Notes under the pieces: generated by a model | What the model was told of the DNA's origin: nothing | Database searches by the model: none | What the model saw: the letters and a program-made list of their open reading frames with translations, nothing else | Source of the DNA: Flavobacteriaceae bacterium | GTDB taxonomy: Bacteria > Bacteroidota > Bacteroidia > Flavobacteriales > Flavobacteriaceae | DNA length: 5,966 nt | Reading direction: 5' to 3' | Assembly (NCBI GenBank): GCA_030613745.1 | Contig: JAUWLK010000173.1 | Location: 1 to 5,966 of the forward strand | Program-made: the position numbers and the translations under genes | Shown here: positions 1 to 5,808 of the stretch, piece by piece | Position numbering within the stretch: position 1 is the stretch's first letter | How the letters are laid out: each line of letters opens with the position of its first letter

Positions 1-141
1 GCTTTTGTACTTGCAGAGAACGTTAAAATATCGTTCTGTTTTAATAAACTAAATTGATTTGATACTGAAACTATCCCGATAGTCATCGGGACAGCACAAG
101 TAAGCGAATTTAGCAGAAATTTGATTTGGAAACAAACTAAA
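1..141. other. Non-coding left-edge block with hairpins and a dispersed repeat
   Basis: I see no convincing gene here. The block holds a short hairpin (agaacg at 17-22 with cgttct at 32-37), a GC-rich palindrome at 74-91, and at 96-143 a stretch that recurs at 1442-1489. The decamer aaactaaatt occurs twice (46-55 and 134-143). The plus strand is open from base 1 to a TGA at 55-57, and the minus strand is open from an ATG at 86 to the window edge. Both frames run through the palindrome or low-complexity sequence, so I treat them as chance or repeat-derived. The end of a gene lying to the left cannot be excluded. Confidence 0.45.
74..91. terminator. GC-rich palindrome, possible terminator after the DUF218 gene
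   Basis: This is a perfect 7-base stem, tcccgat (74-80) with atcggga (85-91), around the 4-base loop agtc. It lies about 50 bases past the stop of the minus-strand DUF218 gene and stands out in very AT-rich DNA. It could end that transcript, but only a weak T-run (tagttt) follows on the minus strand. Palindromes with the core CCCGAT...ATCGGG are common between genes in flavobacterial genomes as I remember them, so it may instead be one copy of a dispersed palindromic repeat. Confidence 0.4.
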
Positions 142-143
142 TT
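96..143. repeat. Dispersed repeat, copy A
   Basis: These 48 bases align without gaps to 1442-1489, with 38 identical positions (about 79%). The best-conserved core is agaaatttgatt.ggaaacaa (115-135 here). This copy ends on the first two bases of the DUF218 stop codon (142-144). The match is longer and better than expected by chance in AT-rich sequence, so I read it as an old duplicated or dispersed intergenic element. It shows no coding capacity. Confidence 0.55.
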
Positions 144-765
144 AAATGTTGCTTGTTTCAGGATATCCAAAAATGATATGATGTGTCAAAATCATTCTTT
201 CTCCAAAATTCCACATGAATAATTGCAGTTTTGATATATTGGCTGGATTATTGGCTGGAAACATAGAATAAACAATATCAAACTTCGCAAAAACAGCACA
301 TGATCTTTTAATATGAGGCTCAGATGTTACAATTGCAGCTGATGAAAAATTAAGTTCCTTCATTTGTGCAATAGCGTAATAAGCATTTTGAAAAGTGTTT
401 TCTGCTCTGGTTTCTTTTAAAATATGATTTTTAGAGATTCCGTTTGAAATTGTATAAGCTGCCATTACTTCAGCTTCTTCACAATTATTCATTACTGAAC
501 TACCTGTAAATAGTATCTTTTTTCCAATCCCCAATTTTAATAATTCAATTCCTTTAGCAACTCGACCTTTCATTATTGATCCGGGTTTGCAATCATTTGT
601 AGCAGGGCTTCCAAGCACAATGATTACATCAAATTTTTTAATATTAGAATTGTTTTTACAAGAATTATTTAAATAGGGTACTACAAGAATTGTAAGGACT
701 CCAAAAAAGAGGCTTATAAAAAAAAATTGTATGATGCGTATTAGAATCTGTTTAATTTTAGTCAT
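142..765 (-). CDS. DUF218 / SanA-YdcF family membrane-anchored envelope protein
   Basis: The 207-residue product has a short basic N-terminus (MTKIKQ) and one hydrophobic segment at about residues 8-31, so it should be anchored in the inner membrane with most of the chain outside the cytoplasm. The DUF218 domain follows: DVIIVLGSP (46-54), R68, ILFTGSS (84-90), E97, the ETRAENTFQNA helix start (118-128) and IVTSEPHIKR (145-154). These match the VLG, TGG/TGS, ExRAxNT and TSxxHxxR blocks of the family. Known relatives are E. coli SanA, linked to the envelope permeability barrier and vancomycin tolerance, and YdcF. No reaction is established for this branch. The length is normal for SanA-like members. 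The ATG at 765 is chosen because it puts the basic residues directly before the membrane segment. The gene has its own 175-base upstream gap with hairpins, so it is probably transcribed alone. Confidence 0.9.
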   Translation of the reverse strand: MTKIKQILIRIIQFFFISLFFGVLTILVVPYLNNSCKNNSNIKKFDVIIVLGSPATNDCKPGSIMKGRVAKGIELLKLGIGKKILFTGSSVMNNCEEAEVMAAYTISNGISKNHILKETRAENTFQNAYYAIAQMKELNFSSAAIVTSEPHIKRSCAVFAKFDIVYSMFPANNPANISKLQLFMWNFGERMILTHHIIFGYPETSNI

Positions 766-782
766 TTAATTTTTAGTGAAAC

Positions 783-820
783 TCTATTTTGAAAAGCCCA
801 AAAGGTGTATTCAAAATAGA
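783..820. repeat. 11-base inverted repeat in the DUF218 leader
   Basis: The arms tctattttgaa (783-793) and ttcaaaataga (810-820) are perfect complements around a 16-base loop that contains a small inner cc/gg pairing (798-799 with 804-805). The structure ends 18 bases before the DUF218 start codon at 765. On the minus strand it would therefore fold in the mRNA leader close to the ribosome entry site. It could be a terminator, a leader structure controlling translation, or a protein-binding palindrome. The sequence does not decide between these. Confidence 0.5.
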
Positions 821-831
821 TAGTTGAACTA

Positions 832-852
832 ATCCCGCTTTTTCAGCGGGAT
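832..852. terminator. 8-base GC-rich hairpin, possible terminator of the 129-residue gene
   Basis: The arms atcccgct (832-839) and agcgggat (845-852) pair perfectly around the loop ttttc. The hairpin lies about 90 bases past the stop of the minus-strand gene at 941-1330 and upstream of the DUF218 gene. No clear T-run follows on either strand, so intrinsic termination is only possible. Its GGGAT/ATCCC arms resemble the palindrome at 74-91, which suggests both belong to one dispersed palindrome type. Confidence 0.45.
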
Positions 853-940
853 CTCAAGTTTAATATCTCAAAGCTTGTGCCGAGGATATTTACTATAATT
901 ATAAACATAAGGCATAGCCAAAATGAATTTTAACTTGCGT

Positions 941-1330
941 TTAATGGTGTGGTGAAAAATCTAATTGATAATCAGGAAGTCCTAATTTACTTCCATAATC
1001 AATTGCTTTTTGATAATCTTCTTTTTTATTTACATCAATTTTAAATACGCAATTATAATAAATTACATAATGAATTTTGTAGTTACGAAAATCCGCATAC
1101 CAAACATGCTTAGAGTCCATATTTTTACTTATTTCTGATGCAATGGATTCTGCTTTATCTTCATAAACTTCAATATAATGAAATGTCCATTGTTTTACCC
1201 AAGGAGTTTTATGATTTTCGGTAACGGGTAATATATCTGTTTTAGTAATCCGAACTTTTTTTAGAACAACTTGGTTAGCCAGACTTTCTTTGATAATCGC
1301 TCCTTTAAAATTATTTTGATTTTTCATCAT
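941..1330 (-). CDS. Small conserved soluble protein of unknown function
   Basis: The product has 129 residues, no signal peptide and no membrane segment, so it should be cytoplasmic. I recognise the layout of a conserved hypothetical family seen in distant bacteria: an N-terminal KGAIIKESL (9-17), then HKTPWVKQW (40-48), a helix EDKAESIASEISKNMD (57-72), HVWYADFRNYKIHYVIY (75-91), VFKID (95-99) and a C-terminal GLPDYQLDFSPHH (117-129). No function is known to me. The alternation of beta-rich segments with one helix and the many aromatic residues suggest a small compact alpha/beta fold. Two ATG codons lie side by side at 1330-1325. Relatives, as I remember them, begin near the KGAII segment, so either start changes little. 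The reading frame is intact, and codon use is as AT-rich as in the neighbours. Confidence 0.8.
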   Translation of the reverse strand: MMKNQNNFKGAIIKESLANQVVLKKVRITKTDILPVTENHKTPWVKQWTFHYIEVYEDKAESIASEISKNMDSKHVWYADFRNYKIHYVIYYNCVFKIDVNKKEDYQKAIDYGSKLGLPDYQLDFSPHH

Positions 1331-1405
1331 AATATTTAGATTAATAACATCTATAAAAATGTTTACCCTTTGGTTAGATTATCCCTAAAGTTTAGATATT
1401 ATTCT

Positions 1406-1529
1406 ATTTTTATTAACTATATCAATTAAAACTAGTAAAGTACAATCTAGCGAAGTTAAAAGAAATTTGATTCGGAAACAAGCTTAAATAAAAATTGAAG
1501 TATAATTTTTATTGATAACCATATCAATT
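1406..1529. repeat. Short direct repeat pair bracketing repeat copy B
   Basis: The sequence atttttatt-aac-t-atatcaatt at 1406-1427 recurs at 1505-1529 as atttttatt-gat-aac-c-atatcaatt. That is 21 of 22 shared positions apart from a 3-base insertion (gat, 1514-1516). The copies start 99 bases apart and enclose the dispersed repeat at 1442-1489. They could be the scars of a local duplication or the ends of a small decayed element. No terminal inverted repeat or transposase is visible. Confidence 0.45.
1442..1489. repeat. Dispersed repeat, copy B
   Basis: This is the second copy of the 48-base block found at 96-143, aligned without gaps at a constant offset of 1346 bases with 10 mismatches. The central agaaatttgattcggaaaca (1461-1480) differs from copy A at one position. 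It lies between two genes, in the same plus-strand orientation as copy A. Confidence 0.55.
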
Positions 1530-1536
1530 TAAAAAT
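1505..1536. promoter_or_regulatory. Hairpin upstream of the yaaA promoter
   Basis: Perfect arms attgata (1511-1517) and tatcaat (1522-1528) surround the loop acca. They extend to attttt (1505-1510) with aaaaat (1531-1536) after a 2-base bulge, giving 13 pairs. It ends 10 bases before the candidate -33 box of yaaA. It could be an operator for a dimeric regulator or a transcription end signal. The pairing is almost all A-T, so chance is a real alternative. Confidence 0.3.
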
Positions 1537-1545
1537 AATAAAAAA

Positions 1546-1577
1546 TTTGAGGATTTCTTTTTTGAATTGTATTTTTA
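1546..1577 (+). promoter_or_regulatory. Candidate Bacteroidota promoter for yaaA
   Basis: TTTG at 1546-1549 and TATTTTTA at 1570-1577 are separated by 20 bases. This fits the Bacteroidota housekeeping pattern of a -33 TTTG box and a -7 TAnnTTTG box, with one mismatch (final G to A). Transcription would begin near 1582-1585, giving a leader of about 40 bases before the yaaA ATG. The region is very AT-rich, so a chance match is possible. Confidence 0.4.
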
Positions 1578-1625
1578 CAAAGATTTTTTTACTAATAACC
1601 AACAGCTAAAAAATAACAACAAAGA

Positions 1626-2384
1626 ATGAAAATAGTAATTTCACCTGCAAAATCATTAGACTTTGACTCGGTTGTGCCAACGGATAAATTCACACAATCT
1701 CAATTTTTAGATCAGGCAGAAAAATTGAATAAAGTTTTAAAGAAAAAGAGTCCGAAACAGCTTTCTAAACTGATGTCAATTTCTGATAAATTGAGTGAAT
1801 TGAATTGGCAAAGAAATCAAGAATGGAATTTGCCATTTACTAAAAATAATTCGCGTCAAGCAGTTTTTGCTTTTAAAGGTACTGATTATGAAGGATTGGA
1901 TGCTTATACAATTCCTTTAGATAAATTAGATCAGTTACAAGAAAAATTACGCATACTTTCAGGTCAATACGGAATTTTAAAACCATTAGATCTAATGCAG
2001 GCATATCGTTTAGAAATGGGAACAAAACTGCAAATAAATACAGCTAAAAACTTGTATCAATTTTGGAATAATGCCATTACAGATGCCTTAAATAATGAGC
2101 TGGAAAATGATGAGGTTTTTGTGAATTTAGCTAGTAATGAGTATTTTAAAGTAGTTAAACCTAAATTATTAAAAGTGCCAGTTATTACCCCAATTTTTAA
2201 AGATTACAAGAATGGGAATTTAAAAATAATTGCCTTTTTTGCTAAAAAAGCTCGTGGTATGATGGTGAGATATATTATTGATAATGATATAGAAAATACC
2301 GAAGATTTAAAAGGGTTTACTTATGGAGGTTATGCTTTTGATGTGAATTTATCTACAGAAAAAGAATTGGTATTTACCAGGTAA
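1626..2384 (+). CDS. yaaA: Peroxide stress protein YaaA (DUF328/UPF0246)
   Basis: The 252-residue product matches YaaA from end to end and is close to the length of the E. coli protein. Family blocks are visible in order: MKIVISPAKSLDF (1-13), LSKLMSISDKLSELN (46-60), AVFAFKGTDYEGLDA (79-93), ILSGQYGILKPLDLMQAY (110-127), RLEMG (128-132), VNLASNEYFK (166-175) and FFAKKARGMMVRYI (204-217). In E. coli, YaaA is induced by OxyR during hydrogen peroxide stress and lowers the pool of unincorporated iron, limiting Fenton damage. It has a DNA-binding-like fold with a helix-hairpin-helix motif. It is cytoplasmic. The start is fixed by the conserved MKIVISPAK. No strong Shine-Dalgarno sequence is seen, as is usual in this phylum. 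I see no OxyR or PerR site I could defend. The gene converges on sdaA with 19 bases between the stops. Confidence 0.96.
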   Translation: MKIVISPAKSLDFDSVVPTDKFTQSQFLDQAEKLNKVLKKKSPKQLSKLMSISDKLSELNWQRNQEWNLPFTKNNSRQAVFAFKGTDYEGLDAYTIPLDKLDQLQEKLRILSGQYGILKPLDLMQAYRLEMGTKLQINTAKNLYQFWNNAITDALNNELENDEVFVNLASNEYFKVVKPKLLKVPVITPIFKDYKNGNLKIIAFFAKKARGMMVRYIIDNDIENTEDLKGFTYGGYAFDVNLSTEKELVFTR

Positions 2385-2424
2385 ATTTTTATTGATAGCT
2401 ATGTTAGCAATCTGATAAATTTAC
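2381..2424. terminator. Possible shared terminator between yaaA and sdaA
   Basis: The arms gtaaattt (2381-2388) and aaatttac (2417-2424) are perfect complements and span both stop codons. Inside them, gcta (2398-2401) can pair with tagc (2405-2408) around tgt. Two genes that converge with only 19 bases between them need a compact end signal working in both directions, and this is the only candidate. The stem is AT-rich and interrupted, so it is weak. Confidence 0.3.
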
Positions 2425-3828
2425 AGCTACAGCCAATCCACCTTCAGATGTTTCTTTGTATTTAGAATTCATGTCTTTTGCTGTATCCCACATACTTTGA
2501 ATAACCTTATCTAACGAAACTTTTGCTTCACTAAAATGAGAATTTAAAGCCAATTCAGCAGCATTTATTGCTTTAATTGCTCCCATGGCATTTCGCTCAA
2601 TACAAGGGATTTGTACCAAACCGCCTATTGGATCGCAAGTCAATCCTAAATGGTGTTCCATTGCAATTTCACTCGCCATCAAAACTTGTTCAGGAGTACC
2701 ACCTTGTAATTCTGTTAATGCTCCTGCAGCCATAGCTGAAGAAACTCCAATTTCTGCTTGACAGCCACCCATTGCAGCAGAAATTGTAGCACCTTTTTTA
2801 AAGATACTACCAATTTCACCAGCTACTAATAAAAATTGTTTGATTTGTTCAAAACCAGCTTCGTGATTTTCTATCACTAAATAATACATTAAAACAGCCG
2901 GTATCACTCCAGCACTACCATTTGTAGGTGCAGTAACAATTCTGCCTAATGATGCATTTACTTCATTAACACTTAAAGCAAAACAACTCACCCATTTTAA
3001 AATTTGTCTAAATTTTACTTCTGTTTTTTTAATTGTTGTTAACCATTCTGAAGGATTATTATAATGCAGATCACCTTTTAAATTTTGATAAATGTCAAAT
3101 GCTCGTCTTTTTACATTTAAACCACCGGGTAATTTTCCTTCAGTGTGACACCCTAAATACATGCATTCAAGCATAGTATCCCAAATTCTTTTTATTTCTT
3201 GGTCAATTTCAGTTTCGGTTCTGAGTGATTTTTCATTTTCTAATACAATTTCTGAAATTTTTGACTTTTCCTTTTTGCAATAATTTTCAAGCTCTTTTGC
3301 ATATTGAATAGGAAAAGGAAATGTTTTTTGAATTTCAATATTTTCTTTAGCATGCTTCAACTCTTTTACTACAACAAAACCACCTCCGATAGAATAATAA
3401 GTTGATGAAGATATTTTTTTATTATTTTTAAATCCAGTAAATTTCATTCCATTGGCATGGAAAGGCAAAAATTCTTTATTAAATAATATATCAGATTTTG
3501 GATTAAATGGTATCAGATGTGTGCCTCCCAAAAGAATTTCTTTATTTTCTTGGATGCTATTGATAAAAGTGTGAATCTTTTCAGTTGGAAAATACTCGGG
3601 ATCCTTTCCTGCTAAGCCTAAAATTATTGCTAAGTCGGTTGCATGACCTTTTCCTGTTAAAGATAACGAGCCGAATAAATCAATTTTTACCGTTGTGATA
3701 TCTTCAAATACTCCTTTTCGTTTTAGGTGTTTGATCCATCTTTCAGCTGCTCTCCACGGACCTAAAGTGTGTGAACTTGAAGGTCCAACACCAATTTTTA
3801 ACATATCAAAAATCGAAATACACTCCAT
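2404..3828 (-). CDS. sdaA: L-serine ammonia-lyase, single-chain [4Fe-4S] type
   Basis: This enzyme turns L-serine into pyruvate and ammonia in the cytoplasm using a [4Fe-4S] cluster instead of pyridoxal phosphate. The 474-residue chain joins the usual two parts. The N-terminal beta domain has SIFDMLKIGVGPSSSHT (5-21), SLSLTGKGHATDLAI (54-68) and YYSIGGGFVV (144-153). The C-terminal alpha domain has GRIVTAPTNGSAGVIPA (295-311), ATISAAMGGCQAEIG (347-361), GLTCDPIGGLVQIPC (395-409) and IERNAMGAI (410-418). Cluster cysteines are C356, C398 and C409. Their 42 and 11 residue spacing equals that reported for Legionella SDH (C343, C385, C396). The last residue is C474, matching the C-terminal tail cysteine that plugs the active site in that enzyme. 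The start at 3828 leaves the family N-terminus intact. It lies 43 bases after the GHL10 gene on the same strand, so read-through is possible, but a promoter-like element sits in the gap. Confidence 0.97.
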   Translation of the reverse strand: MECISIFDMLKIGVGPSSSHTLGPWRAAERWIKHLKRKGVFEDITTVKIDLFGSLSLTGKGHATDLAIILGLAGKDPEYFPTEKIHTFINSIQENKEILLGGTHLIPFNPKSDILFNKEFLPFHANGMKFTGFKNNKKISSSTYYSIGGGFVVVKELKHAKENIEIQKTFPFPIQYAKELENYCKKEKSKISEIVLENEKSLRTETEIDQEIKRIWDTMLECMYLGCHTEGKLPGGLNVKRRAFDIYQNLKGDLHYNNPSEWLTTIKKTEVKFRQILKWVSCFALSVNEVNASLGRIVTAPTNGSAGVIPAVLMYYLVIENHEAGFEQIKQFLLVAGEIGSIFKKGATISAAMGGCQAEIGVSSAMAAGALTELQGGTPEQVLMASEIAMEHHLGLTCDPIGGLVQIPCIERNAMGAIKAINAAELALNSHFSEAKVSLDKVIQSMWDTAKDMNSKYKETSEGGLAVAVNLSDC

Positions 3829-3852
3829 TGAAATTTAAAATAATTTAGCTTT

Positions 3853-3860
3853 CAAATATA
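3853..3860 (-). promoter_or_regulatory. Candidate -7 promoter element for sdaA
   Basis: Read on the minus strand this is TATATTTG, an exact match to the Bacteroidota -7 consensus TAnnTTTG. It lies 24 bases upstream of the sdaA ATG, which would give a leader of roughly 18-20 bases. A TTTG -33 box at the expected distance is not seen; only ATTC-like sequence is present. It suggests sdaA can be transcribed apart from the upstream GHL10 gene. Confidence 0.4.
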
Positions 3861-3871
3861 GATTATATAAT

Positions 3872-5377
3872 TTACTTAAGAATCCGTACAGGATTGCTAA
3901 CATTATTATTTCTACTTACGGCTTGAATAATAAAAATATGTGCTTTTTTATATTCTTTTTTATTTAGATCAATAAATTTATTACCTGTAATTGCTTTAAT
4001 ATTTGAAGATTTATTGATGTTTTCATTTTTACCCAATTGATATACTATAAATTTAACAGCTTCTTTTTCTTTGTTTTCAGGAATTGACTCCCAAGATAAT
4101 TGGTATTTTTTATTTTTTATTTTTTTTATTTTAGCGTTAAAAACCGGTTCAGGAATAAATTTTTTATTGTGATTAACACTAGGTGGAAGTATAGGATTAG
4201 TGTAGTATTTATTCTTTAATATATCATTGATTCCAAACGGGTTTTTATAAAAACTCTTGGCACTAAAATAAACAGTACCATTAATATTTGGAATGGTTTT
4301 ATTATAATCTAATTGTTTTTCAATTTCAGTTTTATTTTTTTTCTTCCATGCTTTAGATTTGGCACTAGCTTGTCTGTACATTGCCTGACCAATATATAAA
4401 TTTGTTTGATGGTTGTTTTGTGCCCACCAATTGGCTACTTTTTTGTAGTCGGCTTTTTTAAAACCAATATGCCAATAATCTTGTGGTAATACATAATCTA
4501 ACCAGCCATTTTTTAGCCAAAGTAAAATATCAGCGTACAGATCATCATAATTGGTTTGACCTGCTTTGGTATCAGAACCATTTGAATCATCACTTTTATT
4601 GCGCCAAATACCAAACGGACTTATGCCAAACTGTACCCATGGTTTAATTGTTTTAATGGTAGTGTATAATTCTTCAATAATGACATTCACATTATTTCTT
4701 CGCCAGTTATCTATTTGATTAGGATAATAATCTCCACCAAACTTTTTAAAAGCATCTTTATCTGGAAATTTTTCTTTTTCAATTTTATACGGATAAAAAT
4801 AATCATCAAAATGAATGGCATCTACATTATAATTTTGAACTATATCGGCTACAACTTTATTGGTGTATTTTCTTACTTCTGGAATACCGGGATTGAAATA
4901 TTTGTTTTTACCATAGTTGACAAACCATTCCGATTTTTCATAAGTTAATGGAAAAGGATTCGATTGAAACTCTTTATAATTTACCATTGCCCTATATGGA
5001 TTTAACCAGGCATGGAATTCCATTCCACGTTTATGAGTTTCAGTTATGGCAAAAGCCAATGGGTCGTAATAAGGAAATGGTGCTTTATCATTTGTACCTG
5101 TTAAATAAGATGACCATGGTTCAAATTTTGAATTGTAAAATGCATCAGCTGCCGGGCGAATCTGAAAAATTACAGCATTAAAGTTTAAATTTTTAAACAG
5201 ATCTAAAAGTTTGATCAATTCTTTTTTTTGCTGTTCGGTAGTTAAATTTTTTGAACTTGGCCAATCAATATTTTCAACAGTTGCAACCCAAACACCTCTA
5301 AATTCTCTATCTATATTTTGCTGAGCATAACCGAAGTGATAAATTAATAAGAAAATAAAGAATAAGCGATTTTTCAT
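3872..5377 (-). CDS. Secreted GHL10 (DUF187, DigH/YddW-like) putative peptidoglycan glycosidase
   Basis: The 501-residue product begins with a Sec signal peptide (basic MKNR, hydrophobic core about 5-16, likely cleavage after YA at 17-18). There is no cysteine near the site, so it is not a lipoprotein. The GHL10 TIM-barrel domain spans about residues 24-390: REFRGVWVATVENIDWP (24-40), FNAVIFQIRPAADAFY (66-81), GMEFHAWLNPYRA (118-130), NPGIPEVRKY (162-171), VDAIHFDDYFYP (185-196), FGISPFGIWRN (250-260), YADILLWL (281-288) and DYVLPQDYW (294-302). The acidic pair D191-D192 is the obvious candidate catalytic region. The E. coli member DigH (YddW) cleaves glycan strands stripped of peptides at the division site, so a cell-wall role in the periplasm is likely. 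The tail (about 410-500) looks like a fibronectin type III-like beta sandwich (KKYQLSWESIP, FIVYQLG). The substrate is inferred. No clear promoter is visible upstream. Confidence 0.92.
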   Translation of the reverse strand: MKNRLFFIFLLIYHFGYAQQNIDREFRGVWVATVENIDWPSSKNLTTEQQKKELIKLLDLFKNLNFNAVIFQIRPAADAFYNSKFEPWSSYLTGTNDKAPFPYYDPLAFAITETHKRGMEFHAWLNPYRAMVNYKEFQSNPFPLTYEKSEWFVNYGKNKYFNPGIPEVRKYTNKVVADIVQNYNVDAIHFDDYFYPYKIEKEKFPDKDAFKKFGGDYYPNQIDNWRRNNVNVIIEELYTTIKTIKPWVQFGISPFGIWRNKSDDSNGSDTKAGQTNYDDLYADILLWLKNGWLDYVLPQDYWHIGFKKADYKKVANWWAQNNHQTNLYIGQAMYRQASAKSKAWKKKNKTEIEKQLDYNKTIPNINGTVYFSAKSFYKNPFGINDILKNKYYTNPILPPSVNHNKKFIPEPVFNAKIKKIKNKKYQLSWESIPENKEKEAVKFIVYQLGKNENINKSSNIKAITGNKFIDLNKKEYKKAHIFIIQAVSRNNNVSNPVRILK

Positions 5378-5502
5378 CTATTTTTAATTTGGTATAACAA
5401 TATTTTGAATAATTATAAACGATAAAAGTAAAATAAAATTACTTTGTAAAGCCATTCTATGTTTATCAATGATGCATGTGTGAAAGAACTCAACGCTATA
5501 AA
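5378..5502. other. AT-rich spacer upstream of the GHL10 gene
   Basis: I see no gene here. The minus-strand promoter of the GHL10 gene should lie in it, but only a weak TACTTTTA-like match is present near 5424-5431 without a convincing partner box. The octamer ttactttg at 5439-5446 on the plus strand resembles a -7 box, but nothing credible follows it. Confidence 0.4.
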
Positions 5503-5808
5503 CAATTACACATATAAACAAATTCACAATTATTTCTAGTTCTCAGTTTTTAGTTAACAGTAAAAATAGTTTCAAAATTTAATATTCAAAACTCAACATC
5601 ACTACAATTACACAAATCCACAAATAAACAAATCCACATTTATTTCCAGTTCTCAGTTTTCAGTTAACAGTAAAAATAGTTTAAAAATTTAACATTCAAA
5701 ACTCAACATCACTATAATTACACAAATCCACAAATAAACAAATCCACATTTATTTCTAGTTTTCAGTTAACAATAAAAGTAGCTTCAAAATTTAACATTT
5801 AACACTCA
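5503..5808. repeat. Minisatellite: three copies of a roughly 110-base unit
   Basis: Copy 1 is 5503-5604 (102 bases), copy 2 is 5605-5714 (110 bases) and copy 3 is 5715 to about 5808, with a diverged end. All share, in order, an aattacacaaatccac part, a catttatttctagttctcag part, gttaacagtaaaaatagttt, and aaaatttaacattcaaaac followed by tcaacatcacta. Copy 1 lacks one 8-base unit of the aaatccac/aaataaac ladder, and copy 3 lacks one 7-base unit of the cagttct/cagtttt ladder. The length changes therefore equal the internal units, as expected from slippage. The unit is not a multiple of three and stops occur in all frames, so it does not encode a repeat protein. Confidence 0.9.

Larger units (their letters stand above)
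1331..1625. other. Intergenic region between divergent genes
   Basis: These 295 bases separate the minus-strand 129-residue gene from plus-strand yaaA and should hold the promoters of both. They contain copy B of the dispersed repeat (1442-1489), two near-identical 22-base sequences on either side of it (1406-1427 and 1505-1529), a hairpin (1505-1536) and a candidate yaaA promoter (1546-1577). I see no coding frame and no clear promoter for the minus-strand gene. Confidence 0.6.

Noticed and set aside
1..57. Open plus-strand frame from the left edge ending at TGA 55-57, as a gene end
   Set aside because: Only 18 codons with no recognisable motif. The other two frames are also open for a while, and the sequence resembles the dispersed intergenic material that follows.
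1..86. Open minus-strand frame from an ATG at 86 running off the left edge
   Set aside because: It starts inside the palindrome at 74-91 and translates to low-complexity sequence. The likely cause is repeat DNA, though the edge hides the rest.
74..852. The two GGGAT/ATCCC palindromes as ends of an insertion sequence
   Set aside because: They enclose only the DUF218 gene. Each is a complete hairpin by itself, not a pair of terminal repeats, and there is no transposase or target duplication.
4715..5181. Two 77-codon plus-strand frames opposite the GHL10 gene
   Set aside because: They lie antisense within a well-conserved coding region. One is a run of I and F from AT-rich complement sequence and neither shows a motif.
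142..5377. A defence, toxin-antitoxin or other new multi-gene system
   Set aside because: Four of the five genes belong to recognised housekeeping or envelope families, on both strands and with separate control regions. The only unknown protein stands alone.
5439..5446. ttactttg as a plus-strand -7 promoter box
   Set aside because: No TTTG box at suitable spacing and no credible gene downstream on that strand before the repeats.
5459..5539. 26-residue plus-strand frame starting MFINDACVKE
   Set aside because: Too short, an in-frame stop lies just upstream, no promoter or ribosome site is convincing, and it ends inside the first minisatellite copy.
5503..5808. CRISPR array
   Set aside because: Copies are about 110 bases and contiguous, with no alternating unique spacers, and no cas gene is present.
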